Both the position numbers and the translations under genes were made by a program. From contig JBFIPU010000122.1 of NCBI GenBank assembly GCA_041609995.1, positions 1-6,286 of the forward strand: 6,286 bases of DNA, given 5' to 3'. Of this stretch, positions 1 through 6,275 are shown in pieces; positions within the stretch are counted from its first letter, which is position 1; each line of letters opens with the position of its first letter. The notes beneath the pieces are model-generated. The model ran no database searches, was not told the origin of the DNA, and saw only the letters and a list, made by a program, of their open reading frames with translations. Source of the stretch: JABDOU01 sp041609995. GTDB taxonomy: Bacteria; Actinomycetota; Acidimicrobiia; Spongiisociales; SHLN01.

Positions 1-734
1 ATCTGACACACCCGGGATTCGGTGACGCCGAGCACTGCGCCGATCTCGGCCAGGGTCAGGCCTTCGTAGTAGTAAAGCGTGACAACCAGCCGTTCGCGCT
101 CTGCCAGCCGGTTGATGGCATCCGTGAGCGAACGGCGCGTCTCGTCCACCTCCAGCTCGGCTACCGGATCTGCCGCCCGCGGGTCCGGAAGCAGGTCTCC
201 GACGGATGCCGCGTCGCGATCCCCTGTGTTCAGCATCTCGTCGAGCGCCACCAGACCGAGCGTGGAGATCTCCGAGAGATGATCCTTGAGAGTCTCCACC
301 GGGAGATTCATGTGTTCGGCCAGTTCTTCGTCCGTTACCGAGCGTTGCTCGGCGTGCTCGAGCTCGGCCAGCGAACGCTGGATCTCACGAGCCCGGGCCC
401 GTACCGAGCGCGGCACCCAGTCGAGGGCCCGCAGTTCGTCGAGAATGGCGCCCTTGATGCGATTGACCGCATACGTCTCGAATTTGAAGCCACGATCGAG
501 ATCGAATTTGTCGATCGCATCGATCAGGCCGAAGATCCCATACGACACGAGGTCGGCTTGCTCGACGTTGCGGGGCAGACCCACCCCCATTCGACCCGCC
601 ACGAACTTCACGAGGGGCGAATAGTGGAGGATGAGCCCCTCCCGGGCCTTGGGGTCGCCGTTGGCCTTGAACGTCTCCCACATTGCGTGGAGCGTGTGTT
701 CTTCTATTTCAAGCGCGGGGATGCGATCGCTCAT
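1..734 (-). CDS. whiG: RNA polymerase sigma factor, WhiG/FliA type (3' end cut by window edge)
   Basis: Partial CDS on the minus strand with 244 codons visible and no stop before the left edge. It encodes a sigma-70 group 3 factor that directs core RNA polymerase to FliA/WhiG-type promoters (sporulation or development in Streptomyces, motility elsewhere). Region 2 spans about residues 36-110, with ILHYSPLVKFVAGR, NVEQADLVSYGIFGLIDAI and LRALDWVPRSVR. Region 3 is about 112-165. Region 4 begins near 197, with the helix-turn-helix YYYEGLTLAEIGAVLGVTES around 221-240. I recall Streptomyces WhiG having nearly the same strings (NVEQAD, DELRALDW, VVTLYYYEGLTLAEIG). Only about 15-25 C-terminal residues should be missing. 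The ATG at 734 is preferred because AGAGGAG lies just upstream (about 738-744), although its spacing of 3 nt is short. The start lies inside the 3' end of xerC, so the genes are probably co-transcribed and translationally coupled. The regulon cannot be read from this window, and no anti-sigma gene is visible. Confidence 0.93.
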   Translation of the reverse strand, partial: MSDRIPALEIEEHTLHAMWETFKANGDPKAREGLILHYSPLVKFVAGRMGVGLPRNVEQADLVSYGIFGLIDAIDKFDLDRGFKFETYAVNRIKGAILDELRALDWVPRSVRARAREIQRSLAELEHAEQRSVTDEELAEHMNLPVETLKDHLSEISTLGLVALDEMLNTGDRDAASVGDLLPDPRAADPVAELEVDETRRSLTDAINRLAERERLVVTLYYYEGLTLAEIGAVLGVTESRVCQ

Positions 735-1605
735 AGGCTCCTCTGAGGTGCTCTTTACTTATCGACGTGTAGATCTGAGTAGTGGAGAGATCATTGTGCC
801 CGAGCAGTTCCTGGACTACGCGTAAATCGGCGCCGCCTTCCAGCATATGGGAGGCAAATGAGTGGCGCAGCGCGTGGGGGAACGTGCCCAAATACCGCGT
901 AACCACGCGGCGTACGGCGCGCGCATCCATCGGTCCACCCCGGGCGCCGACCCACAGGAAGTCACCCGATCGCGGGCCGGCCAGGGCAGGCCGAGATTTT
1001 TCTCGATATTCCCTCAATGCAGCGCGGGCGGGCTCCCCCAGCGGCACCGCCCGCTCTTTCTTGCCTTTTCCCATGACCGAGAGGAACCCGTCGCGTTCGA
1101 CATCGTCTGTGGTGAGCGCCACGAGCTCGGACACGCGCAGGCCGGTGCCGTACAGCACCTCAAGAAGCGCCCGATCACGAAGTTGAACGGGGTCAGTGTT
1201 GTCGCCCAGAGCGTCGAGGTGCCGGCCCAGCACCGTCGGGGAGACCGCTTTCGGAAGCGTCCGGGGCCGTTTGGGAACCGCCAGACCTGCCAGGGGATTG
1301 GCGGAGAGCACCTCGCGTTTCAGACAGTCGGCGAAGAACGCCCGGCAAGCCGAGGCCTTGCGGGCCACCGAACGGCGGCTATATCCGCGCGTCGCCAGAC
1401 TGGCGAGGAACCTACGGGCCGTGGTGCGATCGATGCCAGCGAGTGTCGTGCATCCATACCGATCGGCAAAGTCGAAGAACTGCGACAGGTCCCGTCGATA
1501 TGCCTCCACTGTGTGCGGCGACAGATTTCGCTCCGCCTCCAGCCGATGAAGGTATCTCTCGACAGGCCCCGCAGCCCAACCAGGAAGGTCAGGTACTGAT
1601 CCCAT
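709..1605 (-). CDS. xerC: Site-specific tyrosine recombinase XerC
   Basis: A 298-residue tyrosine recombinase, the normal full length for Xer proteins. With its XerD partner it resolves chromosome dimers at dif at the division septum, driven by FtsK. The N-terminal SAM-like core-binding domain is about residues 12-105, with PVERYLHRLEAERNLSPHTV and a trailing NPLAGL. The catalytic domain covers about 120-298. The active-site set is complete: Arg157 in GTGLRVSE, Lys180 in GKGKKER, His244 and Arg247 in HALRH, His270 in LLGH, and the nucleophile Tyr279 in TQIYTSIS. XerC is preferred over XerD because it abuts whiG, the usual actinobacterial arrangement; sequence alone does not fully separate the two. 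The ATG at 1605 has no good Shine-Dalgarno sequence. A TAG lies in the same frame at 1618-1620, so the start cannot be extended upstream. Its 3' end overlaps the sigma gene by 26 nt. The expected upstream neighbour dprA is absent. Confidence 0.93.
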   Translation of the reverse strand: MGSVPDLPGWAAGPVERYLHRLEAERNLSPHTVEAYRRDLSQFFDFADRYGCTTLAGIDRTTARRFLASLATRGYSRRSVARKASACRAFFADCLKREVLSANPLAGLAVPKRPRTLPKAVSPTVLGRHLDALGDNTDPVQLRDRALLEVLYGTGLRVSELVALTTDDVERDGFLSVMGKGKKERAVPLGEPARAALREYREKSRPALAGPRSGDFLWVGARGGPMDARAVRRVVTRYLGTFPHALRHSFASHMLEGGADLRVVQELLGHNDLSTTQIYTSISKEHLRGAYERSHPRA

Positions 1606-1617
1606 AGGGCGTCGAGG

Positions 1618-1854
1618 CTAGCGGCAACTCGCGAAAAGCGGTCTTATCGCGGTGGCGAGCCCCCAAGGCCGGTCCGGATCGCCATAGGTGTCGAGCAGCC
1701 GTCGTATCGACGTGAACACCCCCATCGTGACCGTCTCACGTCCCTCCAGCAGGGTGCTGGCTGTCGCCGGCTGACGCCTGCTCAGCAGTTCCTCGCTCAG
1801 CAACTCCACCCGCTGGGCTGTCGATCGAAAACGCCGCTCACCCGTCGCTACCAT
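1618..1854 (-). CDS. Small hypothetical protein upstream of xerC (78 aa)
   Basis: I do not recognise this protein. It has 78 residues from the ATG at 1854. It is charged, with an Arg/Glu-rich N-terminal half (AQRVELLSEELLSRR could be helical) and a C-terminal part ending IRPLFASCR. There is no signal peptide, membrane segment or known motif. Third-position G/C is about three quarters by hand count, consistent with coding. The ATG lacks a Shine-Dalgarno. A TTG five codons upstream (1867-1869) follows GGGAGG (complement of 1874-1879) by 4 nt and would give 83 residues. The reading frame is identical to that of xerC, with only TAG plus four codons between, so it could be a leader gene, a relic, or an upstream part of a gene split by a stop. 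It occupies the place where dprA normally lies, but I see no DprA motif. It may not be a real gene. Confidence 0.4.
   Translation of the reverse strand: MVATGERRFRSTAQRVELLSEELLSRRQPATASTLLEGRETVTMGVFTSIRRLLDTYGDPDRPWGLATAIRPLFASCR
1849..1854 (+). promoter_or_regulatory. Possible -10 element for creatinase
   Basis: TACCAT fits the TANNNT pattern of a bacterial -10 box and would place transcription start near 1861, giving a leader of about 20 nt before the GTG at 1881 that includes the AAGGAG. There is no convincing -35 hexamer at the usual distance. It lies over the start codon of the divergent small ORF. This is inference from position and pattern only. Confidence 0.2.
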
Positions 1855-1867
1855 GCCGAGCCCGCCC

Positions 1868-1873
1868 AAGGAG
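1868..1873 (+). promoter_or_regulatory. Shine-Dalgarno for creatinase (AAGGAG)
   Basis: AAGGAG lies 7 nt before the GTG at 1881 and fixes that GTG as the creatinase start. The next complementary element, GGGAGG on the minus strand (1874-1879), sits immediately beside it and could serve the divergent small ORF. The two ribosome sites are therefore back to back. Confidence 0.7.
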
Positions 1874-1880
1874 CCTCCCT

Positions 1881-3083
1881 GTGGATCGCATCGCCACGGT
1901 GTACAACGGCGACCGTACGCCCGGCCCGTTCTCGCCCGAGGAAATGGACGCACGCCAGGGTCGGCTGCGCCGGCACATGGAAGACAACCGACTGGCCGCG
2001 GTCGCCTTCACGAGCTACCACAACATCTGCTACTTCTCAGGTTTCCTTTACTGCAGATTCGGGCGCAACTATGCGTTGGTGGTGACGCCCGGCGAGGCCA
2101 CCACGGTGAGCGCCGGCATCGACGGCGGGCAACCCTGGCGCCTCACGCACGGAGACAATCTCACCTACACCGACTGGAGGAAGGACAACTTCTTCCATGC
2201 CCTCGAGACCCTCCTCCCTGATGCGGGCCGGATCGGGATCGAATTCGACGAGGTGAGCCTCGACCTGTTCGAGCGGTTGCGGGAGTCCCTCCCCGCCGTC
2301 GAATTCGTCGATGTCGGTGCCGCGACCATGTGGATGAGGACCATCAAATCCCCAGAGGAGATCGAGCACATCAAGCTGGGAGCCAGGATCGCCGACATCG
2401 GTGGAGAGGCCTGCCGGGAGGCGATCGCGGTCGGCGTTCCGGAGCACGAGGTGGCATTGGCCTCCACCCGGGCGATGGTCTCAGGAATCGCCGAGTCGTT
2501 CGCCTTCGTTGAGCTGATGGACACCTGGACATGGTTCCAATCGGGCGTGAATACCGACGGGGCCCACAACCCCGTGACCAACAAGCTGATCGAGGCAGGA
2601 GACATCCTGTCGCTCAACTGCTTCCCGATGATGTTCGGCTACTACACAGCCCTCGAGCGAACGCTGTTCGCCGGCCACGCCTCGGATGAGCACCTCCGGC
2701 TGTGGAACATCAACATCGAGGTCCACGAGGCCGGGCTGGAGCTCATCAAGCCCGGTGCCAGGTGCAGCGAGATCGCTGCTCAGCTCAATGACATCTACCG
2801 CAGCCACGATCTCCTGCGATACCGCTCCTTCGGCTACGGTCACAGCTTCGGCGTGCTGTGCCATTACTACGGCCGCGAGGCCGGAGTCGAACTGCGCGAG
2901 GACGTCGACACGGTCCTCCAGCCCGGAATGGTCGTCTCCATGGAGCCGATGATCATGATCCCCGAAGGCCGGGAGGGCGCCGGGGGGTATCGAGAGCACG
3001 ACATCCTGGTCATCCATCACGACGGATCGGTCGAAAACATCACCGGCTTCCCATACGGACCGGAACACAACATCGTCACCTGA
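1881..3083 (+). CDS. Creatinase (creatine amidinohydrolase)
   Basis: A 400-residue enzyme of the M24B 'pita-bread' superfamily that hydrolyses creatine to sarcosine and urea (EC 3.5.3.3); it is a cytosolic homodimer without metal. The N-terminal domain is about 1-155 and the pita-bread catalytic domain about 160-400. The match to Pseudomonas putida creatinase (about 403 aa), recalled from memory, is close and nearly gapless, for example FTSYHNI, VELMDTWTWFQSG, NTDGAHNPVT, GYYTALERTLF and YGHSFG. The known active-site residues appear conserved: Phe60 and Arg62 (P. putida Phe62/Arg64), His229 (catalytic His232), Glu259 (262), His321 (324), Arg332 (335), Glu355 (358) and His373 (376). That argues against a prolidase or the related ectoine hydrolase DoeA. 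The GTG start is set by the AAGGAG 7 nt upstream. There is no signal peptide. No creatininase, sarcosine oxidase, urease or creatine transporter lies in this window. The gene is divergent from the small ORF and convergent with the glucoamylase-like gene. Confidence 0.92.
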   Translation: MDRIATVYNGDRTPGPFSPEEMDARQGRLRRHMEDNRLAAVAFTSYHNICYFSGFLYCRFGRNYALVVTPGEATTVSAGIDGGQPWRLTHGDNLTYTDWRKDNFFHALETLLPDAGRIGIEFDEVSLDLFERLRESLPAVEFVDVGAATMWMRTIKSPEEIEHIKLGARIADIGGEACREAIAVGVPEHEVALASTRAMVSGIAESFAFVELMDTWTWFQSGVNTDGAHNPVTNKLIEAGDILSLNCFPMMFGYYTALERTLFAGHASDEHLRLWNINIEVHEAGLELIKPGARCSEIAAQLNDIYRSHDLLRYRSFGYGHSFGVLCHYYGREAGVELREDVDTVLQPGMVVSMEPMIMIPEGREGAGGYREHDILVIHHDGSVENITGFPYGPEHNIVT

Positions 3084-3084
3084 A

Positions 3085-3114
3085 CACCCAGCGGGCTCGT
3101 CACGTGCGGGTGAC
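3085..3114. terminator. Weak inverted repeats between convergent genes, possible bidirectional terminator
   Basis: Between the two convergent stop codons, CACCC (3085-3089) plus GC (3091-3092) can pair with GCGGGTG (3106-3112), leaving one bulged A. A competing hairpin pairs GTCAC (3099-3103) with GTGAC (3110-3114). The convergent layout calls for a terminator, but neither stem is long and no T-tract follows on either strand, so this is tentative. Confidence 0.2.
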
Positions 3115-5469
3115 TTCAACCCGGTACCGCTCACTCTCGCCACCGTCCGCCCACACAAACCGGAAACCGACCTCTCCGGGGTGATCGATGGCCGGCACGT
3201 CGGCATAGGAGATCCCGAGCCGGGTGGGCGTCGACTCGATCGTGTGGGCCGACTCCGATCCTTCCTGCCAGATCAACGTGAAGGCCCAGGGATGTTGAAT
3301 GCGCAAGTAACAACCGGTGGGAACCGACTGCACCTGCCGATTCGGCTTCCAGACCTGGATCCGGTCCCGGTGGCGGTTGCCGAGGTACCGATCCGCCACG
3401 ATGTCGATCAGGTCGAAGACCCGGCCGTCGCGACGCGACCGAAGCAGCTTGAGATACTCGGCATGGGCCCACATCAGAGGGGAGGCGCCGCCGGTGGCCG
3501 AACCAAACACCAGGCCAAGAGCCTCGATGTCGGGGCCATCCCACACCTGCTCTGGCAGGATCCCGGCCCCTATGGCAAAACCTTCCAGGGCGGCCACGAA
3601 CGGTTGCACATCTCGACCCGCAGCCAGCTCGTAGTGGCCCCGCTCGCCCGTCAACAACGGCCAGGCCCGACCCACACCGTGGGAGTGGTAGGGCTCGCCG
3701 TTCGGCCCTTCACCGTACCCGTCGTGGTTGTAGCGGCGCCAGACGGGACCGGCCGGTGTGTCGACCCTCAGGAGGTTGTCGACGACCGCCAGCGAATCCT
3801 CGACCAGCGGATCGCCCGGGGCCCGGATCCCGTAGCGCACCAGCTCCAGGAATCCCGATCCCACCACCCGATTGGCGGGGAACGTGTGTTGCTCGCCCGG
3901 TCCTTTGTTGGCGATCGTGAGCTCGTCGTCATCTGGATTCTCGGCCGGGATCGGGTTGGCCGGATCGTCCGGGTTGATCCGAATGAAATGGCGTTTGATT
4001 TCAGGGTGCAAGGTGCCCTGGTTGGTGACCGTCCACGCCTCGATGTGCTGCTCCAGGAAATCGGAGTACTCCTCCATGAAGACTGCGGTTGCCTCGTCGC
4101 CCGCTTGCCGCAACATGTGAGCTCCACAGATGAGCGCGGTGATGTTGGACGCCAGGGTCGACGGCGAATAGCCCGCAGCCTCCTCCCATCGCTCCTGGGG
4201 TGTGGCCGGGCCGTGGCGGATCATGTACCCGGCCGCCCTCGTGACCATCGGAAGCGGATCGAACGCACCGAGCGCGCCCATCTCATGAAGGCGATAGGCG
4301 AGGATCACCGGGAAGGCCACTTCATCGAGCTGGACGCCGCGCCAATAGGGCTCGCCGTTGATCCAGAAGTTCTGGTAGAAGCCCCCGTCCGGCAGCTGCG
4401 AGGTCGCCAGGTACAAGAGCGCCCTCGTCGGGGTGTCAACGTCACCGATCGCCAAGAGGCCGGTGGCGGTATTGACCATGTCCCGGCTCCAGACGAGGTG
4501 GTAGCCGCCGATTTCCTCGTCGCCTTTCGCCTCGCCCCACGGGATCGACAACGACGCGATGAGGGCACCCGGGTATCGCTTGTCCTCGTGGGAGAGCAGC
4601 AGCGAGCGGCTCGACTCCATCAGGCGCCCCCCGTCTTCGGACTGCTCGGTCAGATCGACGAAGCTCTCGTTCACGGCTTCCCATTGATCCAGAAACGCCT
4701 GTTTCCGGCCGGCGAACGGAAGAGCCGTGGCCTGCAGCGCCGCCGTGGTTGCCCCGTGGTCCCAGTCGGCGAAAGCCAGCGCCGTCGTGAACGGAACCCC
4801 GGGAGAGATGTCGAGCTCAGCGATCAGGGCGATGTTGCCGTTGTGGGCGCAGGTGAAGCGATGGTCGAGCCGGAAGTTGTCCCGCAGGTCCCGCCAACCG
4901 TCCGTTTCGCCGACGAAACCGACGGACGCCTCCACCATGGGAACCGACGAGGCCACGGCCAACCACACGTCGTGTTTGTGGGCGACGAGCATCGGTTGGC
5001 CGGCCACGTCGACCACGTAGCCGTTGTTGGCCCAGCCACCCAACGCCAGGTGGGGGGCCACCAGGAGGAACAGTTCGAGCGGTTCGTCGGTGTCGAGGGT
5101 GGTCTCCATGAGGACGATGGGCTGCTCCGGATCACACACGATCTCCTTGACGAGGCGGAATCGGTTGGCGGGGTCGCTTTGGGTCACCCGAAACCCGAGC
5201 GCCCCGGGGCGCAGCGGCTCGATGTCCGTGTCGAGGTCTCGCTCGTCCATCATCCAGCGACGCCCGTCGGACACCAGAAACTGCATGTCCCGCAACTGCG
5301 TCTGGTCGATGGTGGGCCAGTACACCTCCGAGATCAAACCGGACTCGAGCGTGAACCACACGTTGCTGCCGGAACTCGCCGCCGTACCGACACCGTCCTT
5401 GATAGCGCTGGTCCACGTCGGGGCGATGCCGGGCCCTCCGGGAGCCGGATGCTCACATAGATGTTCCAC
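3100..5469 (-). CDS. Glycoside hydrolase family 15: glucoamylase/glucodextranase-like
   Basis: An inverting exo-alpha-glucosidase that releases glucose from the non-reducing ends of alpha-glucans (starch, glycogen or dextran type). Numbering is from the most upstream possible start, TTG at 5526 (808 aa). The N-terminal beta-sandwich typical of prokaryotic GH15 is about residues 38-285. The (alpha/alpha)6 barrel is about 300-700: VWSRDM (346-350, subsite -1 Arg348/Asp349), LPDGGFYQNFWINGEPYW (378-395), the probable general acid Glu448 in RWEEAAGYSP, the probable general base Glu659 in ILPEQVWDG, and SPLMWAHAEYLKLL (682-695). A beta-rich tail (about 720-808) may be an accessory domain. I prefer the GTG at 5469 (789 aa): family members begin close to the APGGPGIAPTW segment, and the TTG would start 7 nt from the divergent gene. 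Neither start has a Shine-Dalgarno. No signal peptide is visible, so a cytoplasmic role in glycogen or maltodextrin turnover is inferred. Glucoamylase versus glucodextranase cannot be separated from sequence alone. Confidence 0.88.
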   Translation of the reverse strand: MEHLCEHPAPGGPGIAPTWTSAIKDGVGTAASSGSNVWFTLESGLISEVYWPTIDQTQLRDMQFLVSDGRRWMMDERDLDTDIEPLRPGALGFRVTQSDPANRFRLVKEIVCDPEQPIVLMETTLDTDEPLELFLLVAPHLALGGWANNGYVVDVAGQPMLVAHKHDVWLAVASSVPMVEASVGFVGETDGWRDLRDNFRLDHRFTCAHNGNIALIAELDISPGVPFTTALAFADWDHGATTAALQATALPFAGRKQAFLDQWEAVNESFVDLTEQSEDGGRLMESSRSLLLSHEDKRYPGALIASLSIPWGEAKGDEEIGGYHLVWSRDMVNTATGLLAIGDVDTPTRALLYLATSQLPDGGFYQNFWINGEPYWRGVQLDEVAFPVILAYRLHEMGALGAFDPLPMVTRAAGYMIRHGPATPQERWEEAAGYSPSTLASNITALICGAHMLRQAGDEATAVFMEEYSDFLEQHIEAWTVTNQGTLHPEIKRHFIRINPDDPANPIPAENPDDDELTIANKGPGEQHTFPANRVVGSGFLELVRYGIRAPGDPLVEDSLAVVDNLLRVDTPAGPVWRRYNHDGYGEGPNGEPYHSHGVGRAWPLLTGERGHYELAAGRDVQPFVAALEGFAIGAGILPEQVWDGPDIEALGLVFGSATGGASPLMWAHAEYLKLLRSRRDGRVFDLIDIVADRYLGNRHRDRIQVWKPNRQVQSVPTGCYLRIQHPWAFTLIWQEGSESAHTIESTPTRLGISYADVPAIDHPGEVGFRFVWADGGESERYRVEVTRT

Positions 5470-5478
5470 GCCGGGCGG

Positions 5479-5484
5479 AGAATA
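5479..5484 (-). promoter_or_regulatory. Possible -10 element for the GH15 gene
   Basis: On the minus strand this reads TATTCT, a match to TANNNT, ending 9 nt before the GTG at 5469. Transcription would begin only about 3 nt ahead of that codon, giving a nearly leaderless message. That would explain the absence of a Shine-Dalgarno. No clear -35 is seen. This is pattern-based inference. Confidence 0.25.
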
Positions 5485-5488
5485 CGGT

Positions 5489-5514
5489 GGCGTATCGCCG
5501 ATATAGCGGTACCG
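5489..5514. other. Inverted repeats in the GH15/PlsY-like divergent intergenic region
   Basis: Two short dyads sit in the gap of about 64 nt between the divergent genes: GGCG-TAT-CGCC (5489-5499) and the 8-bp palindrome CGGTACCG (5507-5514). The motif CCGAT also occurs twice (5498-5502, 5512-5516). They could be operator half-sites for a shared regulator, but short dyads are common in GC-rich DNA. Confidence 0.2.
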
Positions 5515-5533
5515 ATCCCGCCACAATGATCAC

Positions 5534-6265
5534 GTGGACAGCACGATCGCAGTCGCGGCCGCCGTCGGCGGCTACCTGATCGGCTCGATATCGGCCGCTC
5601 GCATCATGGCCGCCCTGCTGCTGAGAAACGAGGACGTCAGCGGTACCGACCTGACCTGGGGCGAGGACGAGACGGGGTTTCGCACCGACAACGTGAGCGC
5701 CACCACCATCGGGCAGCGGAAAGGGCGCCGCTACGGCTGCCTCACCGGCTCCTTCGACATTCTCAAGGCGTTCGTCCCGGTCCTCATCCTGAACCTGGCG
5801 TATCCGGACCAGCCGTACGACGTCGTCTGGGGTATCGCCGTCACCGCCGGCCACAACCTGCCGATCTTCTATCGCTTCCAGGGAGGCAGGGGCACGTCGA
5901 CCATCCTCGGATCGCTACTGGCGATGTACCCGCTGGCGATTCCCATCACGATTTTTCTCGGCTATCTGATCGGACTGGGCGTGTTCAAAGACGTCCTGCT
6001 GGCCCACCACGCCGGATGGATCGTCATCCTCCCCTTCTTCTTCGCCGCGGTCGGACGTTGGGATCTCGTGGCGTTCGCCATTGCCGTGAACATCTTGCGG
6101 TGGGCAGTCAGCGGACCGGAGCTGCGCGAGTACTGGAAGTTGCGGAAGGCGGGGGCGCTACAAACGGAGGAGTTCCACGACGCCATCGAACAAACGCACA
6201 TCGGCTACATCCACAAATGGCTGCGGGAACGCGGACTGATCCACTACGACTACATGACACGCTGA
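5534..6265 (+). CDS. Divergent PlsY-family (glycerol-3-phosphate acyltransferase-like) membrane protein
   Basis: A 243-residue integral membrane protein of the PlsY/YgiH family. Canonical PlsY transfers acyl groups from acyl-phosphate to glycerol-3-phosphate in the inner membrane. Family marks are an N-terminal helix with YLIGSISAARI (14-24), DILK (75-78) in the next membrane segment, GHNLPIFYRFQGGRGTS (106-122, PlsY motif 2), and NILRWAVSGPEL (186-197, motif 3 position). Further membrane helices lie at about 123-150, 158-174 and 177-193. Several key residues depart from the family: motif 1, usually GSGNIGATN, reads RTDNVSATT (50-58); motif 2 GGKG is GGRG; the usual His-Arg before the motif 3 Asn is missing; an insert (about 31-49) precedes motif 1; and a soluble C-terminal tail (about 198-243) is longer than usual. 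Canonical activity is therefore uncertain. The GTG start has no Shine-Dalgarno; CACAAT (5522-5527) ends 6 nt before it, suggesting leaderless expression. Confidence 0.75.
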   Translation: MDSTIAVAAAVGGYLIGSISAARIMAALLLRNEDVSGTDLTWGEDETGFRTDNVSATTIGQRKGRRYGCLTGSFDILKAFVPVLILNLAYPDQPYDVVWGIAVTAGHNLPIFYRFQGGRGTSTILGSLLAMYPLAIPITIFLGYLIGLGVFKDVLLAHHAGWIVILPFFFAAVGRWDLVAFAIAVNILRWAVSGPELREYWKLRKAGALQTEEFHDAIEQTHIGYIHKWLRERGLIHYDYMTR

Positions 6266-6275
6266 CCGCGGTCAG
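6262..6275. repeat. Perfect 14-bp palindrome overlapping the PlsY-like stop codon
   Basis: CTGACCGCGGTCAG is identical to its own reverse complement and includes the TGA stop (6263-6265). It could fold as a 5-bp stem with a CGCG loop, too weak for a good terminator alone, and no T-tract follows within the 11 bases left. It may instead be a protein-binding site for a gene beyond the right edge. Confidence 0.45.

Noticed and set aside
862..1599. Open frame of 245 codons on the plus strand antisense to xerC
   Set aside because: xerC on the minus strand has the full catalytic set; the antisense product has no recognisable domain and is a GC-driven shadow.
1618..1854. Small ORF as a dprA remnant
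   Set aside because: It sits where dprA is expected, but I see no Rossmann-fold or C-terminal winged-helix motif of DprA in its sequence.
1855..1953. Extension of the small minus-strand ORF to an ATG at 1953 (111 aa)
   Set aside because: The added residues lie wholly opposite the creatinase leader and first codons, are Arg/Gly-rich shadow sequence, and have no start signal.
1881..3083. Creatinase as prolidase or ectoine hydrolase
   Set aside because: The creatinase-specific residues (His229, Phe60, Arg62, Arg332 and others) and the close match along the whole length favour creatinase.
2481..3206. Minus-strand open frame antisense to creatinase
   Set aside because: Creatinase is identified with high confidence on the plus strand, and the antisense product matches nothing I know.
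3181..5460. Open frame of about 759 codons on the plus strand, antisense to the GH15 gene
   Set aside because: The opposite strand carries an unmistakable GH15 enzyme with both catalytic glutamates. Long antisense frames are expected opposite high-GC coding sequence, and this product shows no family motif.
5470..5526. N-terminal extension of the GH15 protein to the TTG at 5526
   Set aside because: There is no Shine-Dalgarno before the TTG, it lies 7 nt from the divergent start, and family members begin close to the APGGPGIAPTW segment. It is not excluded, only less likely than the GTG at 5469.
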